DNA of 64,000 nucleotides, taken from Pseudoduganella lutea. Lineage in GTDB: Bacteria; Pseudomonadota; Gammaproteobacteria; Burkholderiales; Burkholderiaceae_D. Within the stretch, counting starts at the first letter, position 1, and the number at the start of each line of letters is the position of its first letter. Under the pieces are notes generated by a model, which was not told the DNA's origin, did not search any database, and was given only the letters and a program-made list of their open reading frames with translations. The position numbers were made by a program, and so were the translations under genes. Below, piece after piece: positions 56,144 through 64,000 of this stretch. The stretch is taken from the NCBI RefSeq assembly GCF_004209755.1, contig NZ_CP035913.1, positions 3,906,001-3,970,000 of the forward strand, given 5' to 3'.

Positions 56144-59089
56144 ATGCAATCCAACCAAGACATCACCACCCCATCGGCCCAGCAGGTTCCAGCGGCCGCA
56201 GCGCAGCCGGCCAGCGGGCTGACCACGGCAGCCGCCCTGGGCGACTACCGCATCATCCGCCGCAACGGCGCCGTCGTCGCCTTCGAGCCGTCGAAGATCA
56301 ATGTCGCCATGACCAAGGCTTTCCTGGCCGTGCAGGGCGGCCCCGGCGCCGCGTCGGCGCGCATCCGCGACCTGGCCGAACAGCTGACGAACAATGTGGT
56401 GAATGCCCTGGTGCGCCGCCAGCCTTCCGGCGGCACGTTCCACATCGAAGACGTGCAGGACCAGGTGGAACTGGCGCTGATGCGCTCCGGCGAGCACGAC
56501 GTGGCCAAGGCCTACGTGCTGTACCGCGCCAAGCAGATGGAAGAGCGCCGTGCCAAGAAGGCCGCCGCCGGCAACGCCGACGTCGCCGAGCCGGAACTGC
56601 ATGTCACGGAAAACGGCCAGCGCCGCCCGCTGGTGGTGCAGGAAGTGCGCGACCTGATCGACGCCGCCTGCTCCGGCCTGGAAAAGCACGTGGACGCGGA
56701 TGCGATCCTGTCCGAAACGTTCCGCAACCTGTATGACGGCGTGCCCGTCGAAGAGCTGTACAAGTCCGCCATCCTGGCTGCCCGCGCGCTGATGGAAAAG
56801 GACCCGGCCTATTCGCAGGTCACCGCCCGCATCCTGCTGCACGTGATCCGCCGGGAAGTCTTCGGCAAGGAAACCCCGCAAGCGCAGGCCGCCGCGACCT
56901 ACGTGGAATACTTCCCGCAATACGTGGCCAAAGGTATCGCCGCCGAGCTGCTGGACCCGAAACTGGCCGAGTTCGACCTGGCCAAGCTGGCCAAGGCCCT
57001 GGTGGCCGACCGCGACCTGCAGTTCGGCTACATCGGCCTGCAAACGCTGTATGACCGCTACTTCCTGCACATCCGCGACGTGCGCATCGAAATGCCGCAG
57101 GCGTTCTACATGCGCGTGGCGATGGGCCTGGCGCTGAACGAGGAAAACCGCGAAGCGCGCGCAATCGAGTTCTACAACCTGCTGTCCTCGTTCGACTTCA
57201 TGTCGTCGACGCCGACGCTGTTCAACTCGGGCACGCTGCGCTCGCAGCTGTCGTCGTGCTACCTCACCACCGTGTCCGACGACCTGGAAGGCATCTACGA
57301 CGCCATCAAGGAAAACGCGCTGCTGGCGAAATTCGCCGGTGGCCTGGGCAACGACTGGACCCCGGTGCGCGCACTGGGCGCCCACATCAAGGGCACCAAC
57401 GGCAAATCGCAGGGCGTGGTGCCGTTCCTGAAAGTGGTCAACGACACGGCCGTGGCCGTGAACCAGGGCGGCAAGCGCAAGGGCGCCGTCTGCGCCTACC
57501 TGGAAACGTGGCACATGGACATCGAGGAATTCCTCGACCTGCGCAAGAACACCGGCGACGACCGCCGCCGCACGCACGACATGAACACGGCGAACTGGAT
57601 TCCCGACATGTTCATGAAGCGCGTGATGGAAAAGGGCGAGTGGACGCTGTTCTCGCCGTCCGAAACGCCGGACCTGCACGACAAAGTCGGTAAAGCGTTC
57701 GAGCAGGCCTACCTCGGCTATGAAGCCGCGGCCGCCCGTGGCGAAATCCGCGTGTTCAAGAAGATCCAGGCGCTGGACCTGTGGCGCAAGATGCTGTCGA
57801 TGCTGTTCGAAACGGGCCACCCGTGGATCACGTTCAAGGATCCGTGCAACATCCGTTCGCCGCAACAGCACGTGGGCGTCGTGCACAGCTCGAACCTGTG
57901 CACCGAGATCACGCTGAACACGGGCCCGGACGAAATCGCCGTCTGCAACCTGGGTTCCGTGAACCTGCCGGCGCACATGAAAGAGGGCAAGCTCGATCAC
58001 GTGAAGCTGCAGAAGACGATCCGCACCGCGATGCGCATGCTGGACAACGTCATCGACATCAACTACTACGCCGTCGACAAGGCGCGCAACGCCAACATGC
58101 GCCACCGCCCGGTGGGCATGGGCGTGATGGGCTTCCAGGACTGCCTGCACATGATGCGCGTGCCTTACGCCTCGCAGGCGGCGGTGGACTTCGCCGACAC
58201 GTCGATGGAAGCGGTGTGCTACTACGCCTACTACGCGTCGACTGAGCTGGCTGAAGAACGCGGCCAGTATGCGTCGTACAAGGGTTCGCTGTGGGACCGC
58301 GGCATCCTGCCGCAGGATTCCGTGAAGCTGCTGGCCGAAGAGCGTGGCGGCTACCTGGAACAGGACATGTCGTCGTCGATGGACTGGACGCCGCTGCGCG
58401 AACGCATCAAGCAGTTCGGCATGCGCAACTCGAACTGCGTGGCGATCGCCCCGACCGCGACCATTTCGAACATCATCGGCGTGTCGGCCTGCATCGAACC
58501 GACGTTCCAGAACCTGTACGTGAAGTCGAACCTGTCCGGCGAATTTACCGAGATCAACTGCTACCTGGTGCGCGACCTGAAGGCACGCGACCTGTGGGAT
58601 GAAGTGATGATCGCCGACCTGAAGTACTTCGACGGTTCGCTGACGAAGATCGACCGCGTGCCGCAAGACCTGCGCGACATCTACGCCACGGCGTTCGAAG
58701 TATCGCCGAGCTGGCTGGTTGAAGCCGCGTCGCGCCGCCAGAAGTGGATCGACCAGGCCCAGTCGCTGAACATCTACATGGCCGGCGCCTCGGGCAAGAA
58801 GCTGGACGAGACGTACAAGCTGGCATGGCTGCGCGGCCTGAAAACCACGTATTACCTGCGCACGATCGCCGCTTCGCATATGGAGAAATCCACGTCCAAG
58901 ACGGGCGCCCTGAACGCCGTGTCGCCGGCCGCCATCGGCTCTTCGGCAGCCCCTGCCGCCTCGGCCACTGCCGGCACCGCCGTGCCGACGCACGCCGCGC
59001 CGGACACGGTGCAGCAGGTGGAAGAAGGCGCCGCATGCTACCTGCGCCCGGGCGACGCGGGCTTCGAAGAGTGCGAAGCCTGCCAGTAA
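56144..59089 (+). CDS. nrdA: Ribonucleotide reductase class Ia, alpha subunit
   Basis: Large catalytic subunit that reduces ribonucleoside diphosphates to deoxyribonucleotides, 981 residues. An ATP-cone regulatory domain (about 34-125, YRIIRRNGAVVAFEPSKINVAMTKAF) is N-terminal. The catalytic barrel has LSSCYLTTV (active-site Cys), NLCTEITLN and VCNLGSVNLPAH, with a radical-site Cys and Glu. The extended tail ends in the redox pair CEACQ. GGGAG at 56130-56134 supports the ATG at 56144; the upstream frame to 56111 starts with TTG. It is followed by nrdB after about 100 bases. Confidence 0.96.
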   Translation: MQSNQDITTPSAQQVPAAAAQPASGLTTAAALGDYRIIRRNGAVVAFEPSKINVAMTKAFLAVQGGPGAASARIRDLAEQLTNNVVNALVRRQPSGGTFHIEDVQDQVELALMRSGEHDVAKAYVLYRAKQMEERRAKKAAAGNADVAEPELHVTENGQRRPLVVQEVRDLIDAACSGLEKHVDADAILSETFRNLYDGVPVEELYKSAILAARALMEKDPAYSQVTARILLHVIRREVFGKETPQAQAAATYVEYFPQYVAKGIAAELLDPKLAEFDLAKLAKALVADRDLQFGYIGLQTLYDRYFLHIRDVRIEMPQAFYMRVAMGLALNEENREARAIEFYNLLSSFDFMSSTPTLFNSGTLRSQLSSCYLTTVSDDLEGIYDAIKENALLAKFAGGLGNDWTPVRALGAHIKGTNGKSQGVVPFLKVVNDTAVAVNQGGKRKGAVCAYLETWHMDIEEFLDLRKNTGDDRRRTHDMNTANWIPDMFMKRVMEKGEWTLFSPSETPDLHDKVGKAFEQAYLGYEAAAARGEIRVFKKIQALDLWRKMLSMLFETGHPWITFKDPCNIRSPQQHVGVVHSSNLCTEITLNTGPDEIAVCNLGSVNLPAHMKEGKLDHVKLQKTIRTAMRMLDNVIDINYYAVDKARNANMRHRPVGMGVMGFQDCLHMMRVPYASQAAVDFADTSMEAVCYYAYYASTELAEERGQYASYKGSLWDRGILPQDSVKLLAEERGGYLEQDMSSSMDWTPLRERIKQFGMRNSNCVAIAPTATISNIIGVSACIEPTFQNLYVKSNLSGEFTEINCYLVRDLKARDLWDEVMIADLKYFDGSLTKIDRVPQDLRDIYATAFEVSPSWLVEAASRRQKWIDQAQSLNIYMAGASGKKLDETYKLAWLRGLKTTYYLRTIAASHMEKSTSKTGALNAVSPAAIGSSAAPAASATAGTAVPTHAAPDTVQQVEEGAACYLRPGDAGFEECEACQ

Positions 59090-59188
59090 AACCCTTGCGC
59101 GACTCCTGCCGAGTCGCCATCTATCTGTAATCCAAAAGGGAGCCGCCTCATGGCGGCGGTTCCCATGACCGATCAAAGGAACAAAAAC

Positions 59189-60292
59189 ATGTTGAACTGG
59201 GAAGATGACGTGGCGAAGCCCGCCGCTCCGGCAATCAGTGCCGTCGAGCCGGAAACCACCGCCGAGCAGATCTCGCACCGCGTCAACGCCGACGACAAGC
59301 GCATCATCAACGGCAAGACGGACGTCAACCAGCTGGTACCGTTCAAGTACAAGTGGGCATGGGACAAGTACCTGGCCGGCTGCGCCAACCACTGGATGCC
59401 GCAGGAAGTGAACATGCAGCGCGACATCGAGCTGTGGAAGAACCCGAACGGCCTGTCCGAAGACGAGCGCCGCCTGGTCAAGCGCAACCTGGGCTTCTTC
59501 GTGACGGCCGACTCGCTGGCCGCCAACAACATCGTGCTGGGCACCTACCGCCACATCACGGCGCCGGAATGCCGCCAGTACCTGCTGCGCCAGGCATTCG
59601 AGGAAGCGATCCACACGCACGCCTACCAGTACATCGTGGAATCGCTCGGCCTGGATGAGCAGGAAATCTTCAACGCCTATAACGAAGTCAAGTCGATTCG
59701 CGACAAGGACCAGTTCCTGATCCCGTTCATCGACACGCTGACCGACCCGGCCTTCACGACCGGCACGACCGAAAGCGACCAGACGCTGCTGAAATCGCTG
59801 ATCGTGTTCGCCTGCCTGATGGAAGGCCTGTTCTTCTACGTGGGCTTCACGCAGATCCTGGCGCTGGGCCGCCAGAACAAGATGACGGGCGCCGCCGAGC
59901 AGTACCAGTACATCCTGCGCGACGAATCGATGCACTGCAATTTCGGCATCGACCTGATCAACACGATCAAGCTGGAAAACCCGCAACTGTGGACCCCGCA
60001 GTTCCGCGACGAAATCAAGGCACTGTTCCAGGAAGCCGTGGAACTGGAATACCGCTACGCCGAAGACACGATGCCACGCGGCGTGCTGGGCCTGAACGCG
60101 GCCATGTTCAAGGGCTACCTGCGCTTCATCGCCAACCGCCGCGCCGTGCAGATCGGCCTGGAGCCAATGTTCGACCAGGACGAAAACCCGTTCCCATGGA
60201 TGAGCGAGATGATCGATCTGAAGAAGGAACGTAACTTCTTCGAGACGCGCGTGACCGAGTACCAGACGGGTGGGGCGTTGAACTGGGATTGA
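59189..60292 (+). CDS. nrdB: Ribonucleotide reductase class Ia, beta subunit
   Basis: Diiron tyrosyl-radical subunit, 367 residues. Metal ligands lie in the helices with [30 protein letters not shown] and [18 protein letters not shown]-terminal tail reading [15 protein letters not shown] should dock on NrdA. The ATG at 59189 (MLNWEDD) has AAAGGA eight bases upstream; in-frame ATGs at 59150 and 59165 are weaker. Transcribed with nrdA and closed by a terminator at 60318. Confidence 0.96.
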   Translation: MLNWEDDVAKPAAPAISAVEPETTAEQISHRVNADDKRIINGKTDVNQLVPFKYKWAWDKYLAGCANHWMPQEVNMQRDIELWKNPNGLSEDERRLVKRNLGFFVTADSLAANNIVLGTYRHITAPECRQYLLRQAFEEAIHTHAYQYIVESLGLDEQEIFNAYNEVKSIRDKDQFLIPFIDTLTDPAFTTGTTESDQTLLKSLIVFACLMEGLFFYVGFTQILALGRQNKMTGAAEQYQYILRDESMHCNFGIDLINTIKLENPQLWTPQFRDEIKALFQEAVELEYRYAEDTMPRGVLGLNAAMFKGYLRFIANRRAVQIGLEPMFDQDENPFPWMSEMIDLKKERNFFETRVTEYQTGGALNWD

Positions 60293-60317
60293 TGGTCGTG
60301 TAGTTGCAAGTACCATG

Positions 60318-60345
60318 AAGGCCTGTCGAGAGACAGGCCTTTTTC
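60318..60345 (+). terminator. Terminator of nrdAB
   Basis: A ten-base stem AAGGCCTGTC / GACAGGCCTT with a four-base loop and a following T run, 25 bases after the nrdB stop. Confidence 0.9.
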
Positions 60346-60617
60346 TTTCTGCAGCTGGTTCTTGTAAGCTATTCTTCCTCGCCCTTCGTGTCAGTGTTAT
60401 TTCCACACCGCAAATATTCACGAGGTCCGGCTGGAAAGCGCAGGATGCGGACCAAGTGGCTTTTTTCCTGGCGCTGGCTAATTCGCTCTAGAACAAGCTG
60501 GAATGATCTAAATCGGGCTAGAAACGTCCTCTTGAAAGCGATTTGGATCGATATTGTCCTGCATAAGTCAGAAACCGGTCTAAATCAGCACCGCTGGTAC
60601 TGACCGTATGGATCACC

Positions 60618-61085
60618 TTAGACCGTATCGGTCTGTTCGGGTCTACCAAGACGGTGGTTATCGATACCCACCCGGCAGTCGCCGGCACGCAACCAGTGCT
60701 CGTTGCCAGGAAAGCGCAGCCAGACAAAGCGCCAAGCGTTACGCCCCTTCAAGTGGCGATTAACAAACTGCGATGGAGTCAGCACCGCACCGTCGTCCGA
60801 CACGATGCGATCGCCGCAAACCTTGGCAAACTCGACCGTGTCGCCATGGCGGGTACGCAGGTGGGTACCGTCGGGGAGAAACAGGTTTTTCCATTGGAAA
60901 CCGCGCAAGGCAGGCCCATTCTTCCGCAATGCAAGCCGCTCGTTCTCCGTACGCAGCCATCGCTTCACCAGTTCCACCACGAAAGCTTCCGGCCTGACAC
61001 CTGGACGTGTATCCATTAAATGAAATTCAAGCTCCAGGAAATCAGCGATAGGGAAATTTATCGGTTGGGTTGCTTCGTAATCCAT
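60618..61085 (-). CDS. Hypothetical protein with RAMA-like C-terminal domain
   Basis: A 155-residue protein. The ATG at 61085 is preferred because GAAAGGAG lies just upstream; the frame opens further to 61175. The first part, FLELEFHLMDTRPGVRPEAFVVELVKRWL, could be a ribbon-helix-helix or other small DNA-binding element. The second, from about 70, reads WKNLFLPDGTHLRTRHGD, AKVCGDRIV, then SQFVNRHL and NAWRFVWLRFPG, which resembles the RAMA/DUF4357-type domain found with restriction and methylation enzymes. It stands alone, flanked by TTAGACCG motifs. The assignment is tentative. Confidence 0.5.
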   Translation of the reverse strand: MDYEATQPINFPIADFLELEFHLMDTRPGVRPEAFVVELVKRWLRTENERLALRKNGPALRGFQWKNLFLPDGTHLRTRHGDTVEFAKVCGDRIVSDDGAVLTPSQFVNRHLKGRNAWRFVWLRFPGNEHWLRAGDCRVGIDNHRLGRPEQTDTV

Positions 61086-61469
61086 GGTCGGCTCCTTTCT
61101 ATATGCGTCTAAAAGATTGGACCGCGGCGCCGAAATTAGGTTGTTTGAGACTTTTGTTGAGTTGAAATGGATCAAATAAGACTAGATGGCGTCTTTTTTT
61201 AGACCGAATTTAGTCGTCAATCACCTTATTTGGAGCGAAACAGATTGTTTTGGCTGATTTTGGATAGTTTTAGACCGCCATGTCGCATGCGCATGGGGCA
61301 GGTCCTGTGAACTCACCTGCATTCCCAATAGCGATCAGATCGTTATAAAAGATTGGATTTACAAGGCGTGTGAGTAGAGCGCGGATCACGGAAGCTGCGA
61401 CCAGGCTTGGGCTGGCCGAATTCGGTCATGCAGTCATGGGCCGTTCCGGCCCCCCATTGTGGACGGTCT
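61086..61469. other. 384-base AT-richer gene-free stretch
   Basis: No gene is supported. The stretch contains two TTAGACCG motifs (61199-61206 and 61270-61277), a third being at the end of the neighbouring gene (60618-60625), plus a run of T. Translations on the minus strand near 61343-61470 look like a degraded coding remnant but match nothing known to me. Confidence 0.5.
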
Positions 61470-61880
61470 TCACTCCACAACAGTTCTGAACCCGCGGATT
61501 CCCACCTCAAGTTCTTCTTCGTGACAGTAGAAAAAGACAGTCTTATCAATATTGTGCAGAATGATTGCGTCATCCCTGGCCGGAACGAAAATGTCCTGCC
61601 AGTGTTTGAGGAAAACTTCGGCATCGACCACACAAACATGATCCGGACCATAGATAATTTGCAGCGTCCCTTGCGCGCAAAGCCGAGTTTTCAACCATAT
61701 GTCGGCAACGCTCCGACTCTCGATTATGTGTCGTTCAATTTTGTGAGTCGTTTTCTCATTCAGCCCGTACCGATTGGTGTCACTGAACTGTAGAGCATGA
61801 GCGTAAGCGTTTTTTGCGTGTTCTTCTGTAAGCCATCGGGCTTTGACGCCAAGTGCTTTGTATTCGTCTTGGTATCCCAT
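61470..61880 (-). CDS. Hypothetical protein, orphan immunity-like
   Basis: A 136-residue soluble protein without signal peptide (MGYQDEYKALGVKARWLTEE...). It is rich in aromatic and acidic residues (DIFVPARDDAIILHNIDKTVFFYCHEEELEVG), a mixed alpha-beta composition often seen in toxin-immunity proteins. Not recognised as a family. Base composition is lower in GC than the core genes. A 43-base repeat copy (61951-61993) lies about 70 bases upstream, the same relation as for the next gene at 62018. Confidence 0.45.
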   Translation of the reverse strand: MGYQDEYKALGVKARWLTEEHAKNAYAHALQFSDTNRYGLNEKTTHKIERHIIESRSVADIWLKTRLCAQGTLQIIYGPDHVCVVDAEVFLKHWQDIFVPARDDAIILHNIDKTVFFYCHEEELEVGIRGFRTVVE

Positions 61881-61950
61881 CTCTTCTAATCCTTGATATC
61901 GCTAGGCATGAGGGAAACGATCTTAACCATTCAACCTCATAACCGCCCGC

Positions 61951-61993
61951 TTCCGGCCGATTGCTGCCGGCTAGTGTACGGCAGCTCTCACCC
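61951..61993. repeat. 43-base direct repeat, copy A
   Basis: Shares 34 of 43 positions without gaps with 62368-62410, in the same orientation. Common core: TTGCTGCCG...GTGTACG...CAGCT.TCACCC. Each copy sits upstream of a small minus-strand gene. Confidence 0.65.
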
Positions 61994-62017
61994 AATGCGG
62001 ACCTTGGACTGTTGTCC

Positions 62018-62332
62018 CTACACTGAAAGGTATCCTGAACACCAACCATCAACCAATGACTGAATACTGTCGGCCATGAATTTGAACTCCTCATCAATGG
62101 GATAAAAAGCCCAAAGTCCCGAGTGATGTTTCCGGTAACCAAAATCTATGCCGTCCGTTCCCGAACGCCCCACGGCAAAGAAGGCTTTCTTTCTAAGCAC
62201 GTAGGTTTCGCTCAAGGGAACGACCAACAACATCTGTGAATCGTCATGGAAGAACCCGTCTTCCGGCCATTTGCCCCGGAAGTAATCTTCGCATTCATAA
62301 GCAGCATACTTGTCGGGGATTTTCGGTGCCAT
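62018..62332 (-). CDS. Small SUKH (SMI1/KNR4)-like protein, probable immunity protein
   Basis: A 104-residue protein. The opening KIPDKYAAYECEDYF and the segment FFAVGRSGTDGIDFGYRKHHSGLWAFYPIDEEFKFMAD followed by SIQSLVDGW fit the SUKH/SMI1-KNR4 pattern (G-x-D strand turn and final helix), a family of immunity proteins against contact-delivered toxins. It is shorter than most members. ATG at 62332 is chosen over a TTG at 62341. No toxin gene is adjacent. Confidence 0.5.
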   Translation of the reverse strand: MAPKIPDKYAAYECEDYFRGKWPEDGFFHDDSQMLLVVPLSETYVLRKKAFFAVGRSGTDGIDFGYRKHHSGLWAFYPIDEEFKFMADSIQSLVDGWCSGYLSV

Positions 62333-62367
62333 CGTGATCAAAAATATTGTAAGAATATAAAGGATGC

Positions 62368-62410
62368 ATTTGGCCGTTTGCTGCCGTACAGTGTACGTCA
62401 GCTTTCACCC
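62368..62410. repeat. 43-base direct repeat, copy B
   Basis: Second copy of the repeat at 61951-61993, starting 36 bases upstream of the SUKH-like gene start. Nine mismatches, no gaps. Confidence 0.65.
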
Positions 62411-62467
62411 CCCCAAAACAGCCGGGTGCAATTGAGCCGGTAGTAATCATTTTGACGGAGAAAGCCG

Positions 62468-62767
62468 CTACCGGCGTGTAGTCTGCAGTCGGCGTATTGC
62501 AGCAATTCCGGCCTCCATCTTTTCCCGCGCTGAGCTATTGGCAGAGTGCACGTGAATCAGCGGTGGAATGAAACCTCGCAGTGCCACTGCTTCCTCAATC
62601 CAGAGCACTACGTCGTAGCCTGTGCCACGCTCATCATTGCCTAAATCGTGATCAAGACTGAGCTCCACGACATTCCCGGTCGATAGCAGCGTCACGGCCT
62701 CATCAGGCCAATAGACCCGAACCCAGCCATCTGGCGTAGCTCTTTCATCGTCGAGATAGACTTTCAT
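62468..62767 (-). CDS. Cyclic-phosphate-processing receiver-like (cREC) protein
   Basis: A 99-residue single-domain protein: MKVYLDDERATPDGWVRVYW, then EAVTLLSTG, ELSLDHDLGNDERGTGYDVVLWIEEAV and PLIHVHSANSSAREKMEAGI. The DDER and SLDHDLG motifs and the HVHSAN segment identify the cREC/REC family, a receiver-like fold predicted to process cyclic phosphates rather than take a phosphoryl group from a kinase. Its partners are unknown. It belongs to the minus-strand series of small accessory genes. Confidence 0.75.
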   Translation of the reverse strand: MKVYLDDERATPDGWVRVYWPDEAVTLLSTGNVVELSLDHDLGNDERGTGYDVVLWIEEAVALRGFIPPLIHVHSANSSAREKMEAGIAAIRRLQTTRR

Positions 62768-62977
62768 TTTTGGTGCCCTTGCAAGGTCCGATCTTAGTTG
62801 AAAACGGTCGACTACAGTGCCTCAATGTAAGGGGTTGTTCCTATCAGAACAAGCTATGGGTTCGTCGGGCGCTATCAAGCCGCTTTTTACTTGTGGCGAT
62901 ATCGGAAGCCTGCCCGGCCGCAAACTGCCTCGAACTGACAGCGATATGCTTTCCTGACGTTAACTACAGGAGGGAAC

Positions 62978-63400
62978 ATGTCCGACTTTTATCGCTATTT
63001 CAAGGAGAACATGGATGGGCTTGGCTTACCAGCACCGGAATCCCTGTATGGGACGTGCCAAACGGCCGTAGCCAATGCCGCGGTTCTGCTCGGCCAAGTC
63101 GACAAATTTGGACGGAAGGTTACGATCAGGGAGCTCATTGTCGCGGGCACCCGGCTGGAACAACTTGCCGTGATTGGCGCGCTGTCAGCCGCCTTCTACG
63201 TTGGTGCGGTTATTGGCAGTATTGCAGTCGCCGCCGGGCGAGTACTGGGCAACGGAACTTCGCTAGCCGACGTGCTGCTGCTGGCCCACCAGAAACATCT
63301 GGGCAGGCCGTGGCTTCGTGCCACGCTTCAACGCTGGCCAGGCACCTATCAAGAAGCGCCAGGCCGCAACATGTATCGACAGGCAGCGACACAGCGATGA
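62978..63400 (+). CDS. Small protein with glycine-zipper membrane segment
   Basis: A 140-residue protein. Residues 1-60 are soluble (MSDFYRYFKENMDGLGLPAP...), 62-90 form a Gly/Ala-rich hydrophobic stretch (VIGALSAAFYVGAVIGSIAV with glycines at 67, 76, 80 and 87), and the rest is a basic tail. There is no cleaved signal. AGGAGGG at 62968-62974 is an unusually strong ribosome-binding site. The stop overlaps the next start by four bases (ATGA). The layout of a glycine-zipper protein followed by a tiny two-helix partner resembles bacteriocin/immunity or pore/anti-pore pairs. I know no characterised member. Confidence 0.6.
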   Translation: MSDFYRYFKENMDGLGLPAPESLYGTCQTAVANAAVLLGQVDKFGRKVTIRELIVAGTRLEQLAVIGALSAAFYVGAVIGSIAVAAGRVLGNGTSLADVLLLAHQKHLGRPWLRATLQRWPGTYQEAPGRNMYRQAATQR

Positions 63401-63582
63401 AGGACAGGATCCTTCTTATTCTGGCCGCACTGGGATGCTCGTTGGCTGCCTGGGCATTCTGGCATTACATGGACCAGAATGCACTCGAGGTGCTTGTCCT
63501 GGTGGCTCTGATCGCCGCAATCGGGGACAACTGGCGGTTGCGTCGCGCCCTGCGATCAGCCGGGGACGGCACGAAGCCTTGA
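63397..63582 (+). CDS. 61-residue two-helix membrane protein
   Basis: Two hydrophobic helices (about 4-22 and 29-44) are joined by WHYMDQN and followed by a basic tail (NWRLRRALRSAGDGTKP). Size and topology suit an immunity peptide, holin-like protein or membrane partner of the preceding gene, to which it is translationally coupled. Family not recognised. Confidence 0.6.
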   Translation: MKDRILLILAALGCSLAAWAFWHYMDQNALEVLVLVALIAAIGDNWRLRRALRSAGDGTKP

Positions 63583-63676
63583 TGATGAGGCGATGAAGCG
63601 ATCCTCACTCGAGAACGCCAACCTCGACGGCTTGGCGTCCTTGTTCGTGATGATTCGCCTGCTTGGCCCTCCCAGC

Positions 63677-64000
63677 TTACTTCCAGATAAACCGCGTCCC
63701 ATCCCCGCTCTCGGTCAACGGCCCCGCGCTGTCGACCGATACCTTGCCGCTGGCCGGATCCACCCGCACAAAGCGGTTGTTGGCCAGCGCCATCAGCACC
63801 AGCTCCCCGGTCGGCGTCTCGATCCACTGGAAGCTCTGCGCCTCGCCCGGTGCGCCGTCGGCCAGCGACAGGGCGCCATCGGCGCCGACCGTCACATACT
63901 GTTTACCGGCCCGCAGCGCGACGCGGCCCAGCTTCATGTCTTCGACTGTGAACCTGGACGGCGTGCCAGCCGACAAGCGGCCATCGCCGGCGTGCAGCCC
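63677..64000 (-). CDS. C-terminal end of a protein with fascin-like beta-trefoil domain
   Basis: The frame is open to the right edge, so only the last 107 residues are seen and the gene begins outside. The visible part has the repeated pattern VALRAGKQYVTVGADGALSLAD, ELVLMALANNRFVRVDPASGKVSV and DGTRFIWK, typical of fascin/ricin-like beta-trefoil repeats that bind carbohydrate, often at the end of secreted glycoside hydrolases. The catalytic part cannot be named. Confidence 0.7.
   Translation of the reverse strand, partial: GLHAGDGRLSAGTPSRFTVEDMKLGRVALRAGKQYVTVGADGALSLADGAPGEAQSFQWIETPTGELVLMALANNRFVRVDPASGKVSVDSAGPLTESGDGTRFIWK

Noticed and set aside
56063..60421. Minus-strand open frame of 1452 codons across nrdAB
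   Set aside because: It is antisense to two intact essential genes, is His/Arg/Val-rich without domain motifs, and arises from GC-rich codon positions.
61343..61651. Minus-strand open frame of 102 codons downstream of the immunity-like gene
   Set aside because: It overlaps the 61470-61880 gene in another frame, lacks a ribosome-binding site and shows no conserved pattern; at most a decayed remnant.

Overview
The window is a high-GC bacterial chromosome segment, apparently from a betaproteobacterium of the Oxalobacteraceae (Massilia/Duganella/Pseudoduganella type). This is inferred from gene families and neighbourhoods (rppH-proS, ffh with a ypjD-like gene, DUF1841, histone-tailed SWIB protein, PilSR), not from an rRNA gene. 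No rRNA, tRNA, CRISPR array, complete insertion sequence or prophage was seen.

Layout. 1-2446: end of a TRAP transporter operon and argH, all on the minus strand. 2572-7346: a small NTF2-like protein, then a TonB-dependent receptor followed by a secreted cyanophycinase, which looks like a polymer-scavenging pair. 7483-14627: an operon of a DUF4331 protein, a TPR protein, a HupE/UreJ-like membrane protein with an EF-hand, and a second TonB-dependent receptor. An ECF sigma/anti-sigma pair faces it. 14753-16871: a frameshifted M64 peptidase and a small Ala/Lys-rich exported protein. 17125-24897: parE, hscC, a membrane J-like protein and parC in one minus-strand run. 25157-33270: a 30-codon ORF and kdpFABCDE; kdpD carries an in-frame repeat insertion. 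33361-36105: a TorF-type porin, a degenerate ParA-like pair and a lower-GC DUF1016 nuclease. 36161-38783: a MoxR-GNAT-VWA operon. 38996-45811: two small cytochromes c, DUF1841, rppH, proS, a lytic transglycosylase, a SWIB protein and ffh. 46028-50814: DUF898 and M48 membrane proteins, then a three-gene ABC importer. 51021-55371: a ypjD-like gene, a small zinc-ribbon-like protein and a PilSR-type two-component pair. 55372-60345: a complex control region and nrdAB. 60618-64000: an accessory stretch with RAMA-like, immunity-like and cyclic-phosphate-receiver genes, a glycine-zipper protein with a two-helix partner, and the tail of a beta-trefoil protein.

The least explained structures are two families of multi-hairpin repeats, one of which is read through inside kdpD; the DUF4331-TPR-HupE-TonB receptor operon facing an ECF sigma pair; the iterated 12-mers beside NrdR boxes before nrdA; and the small-protein loci at 60.6-63.6 kb. 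All functional statements rest on reading motifs in the sequence; no database search was run.
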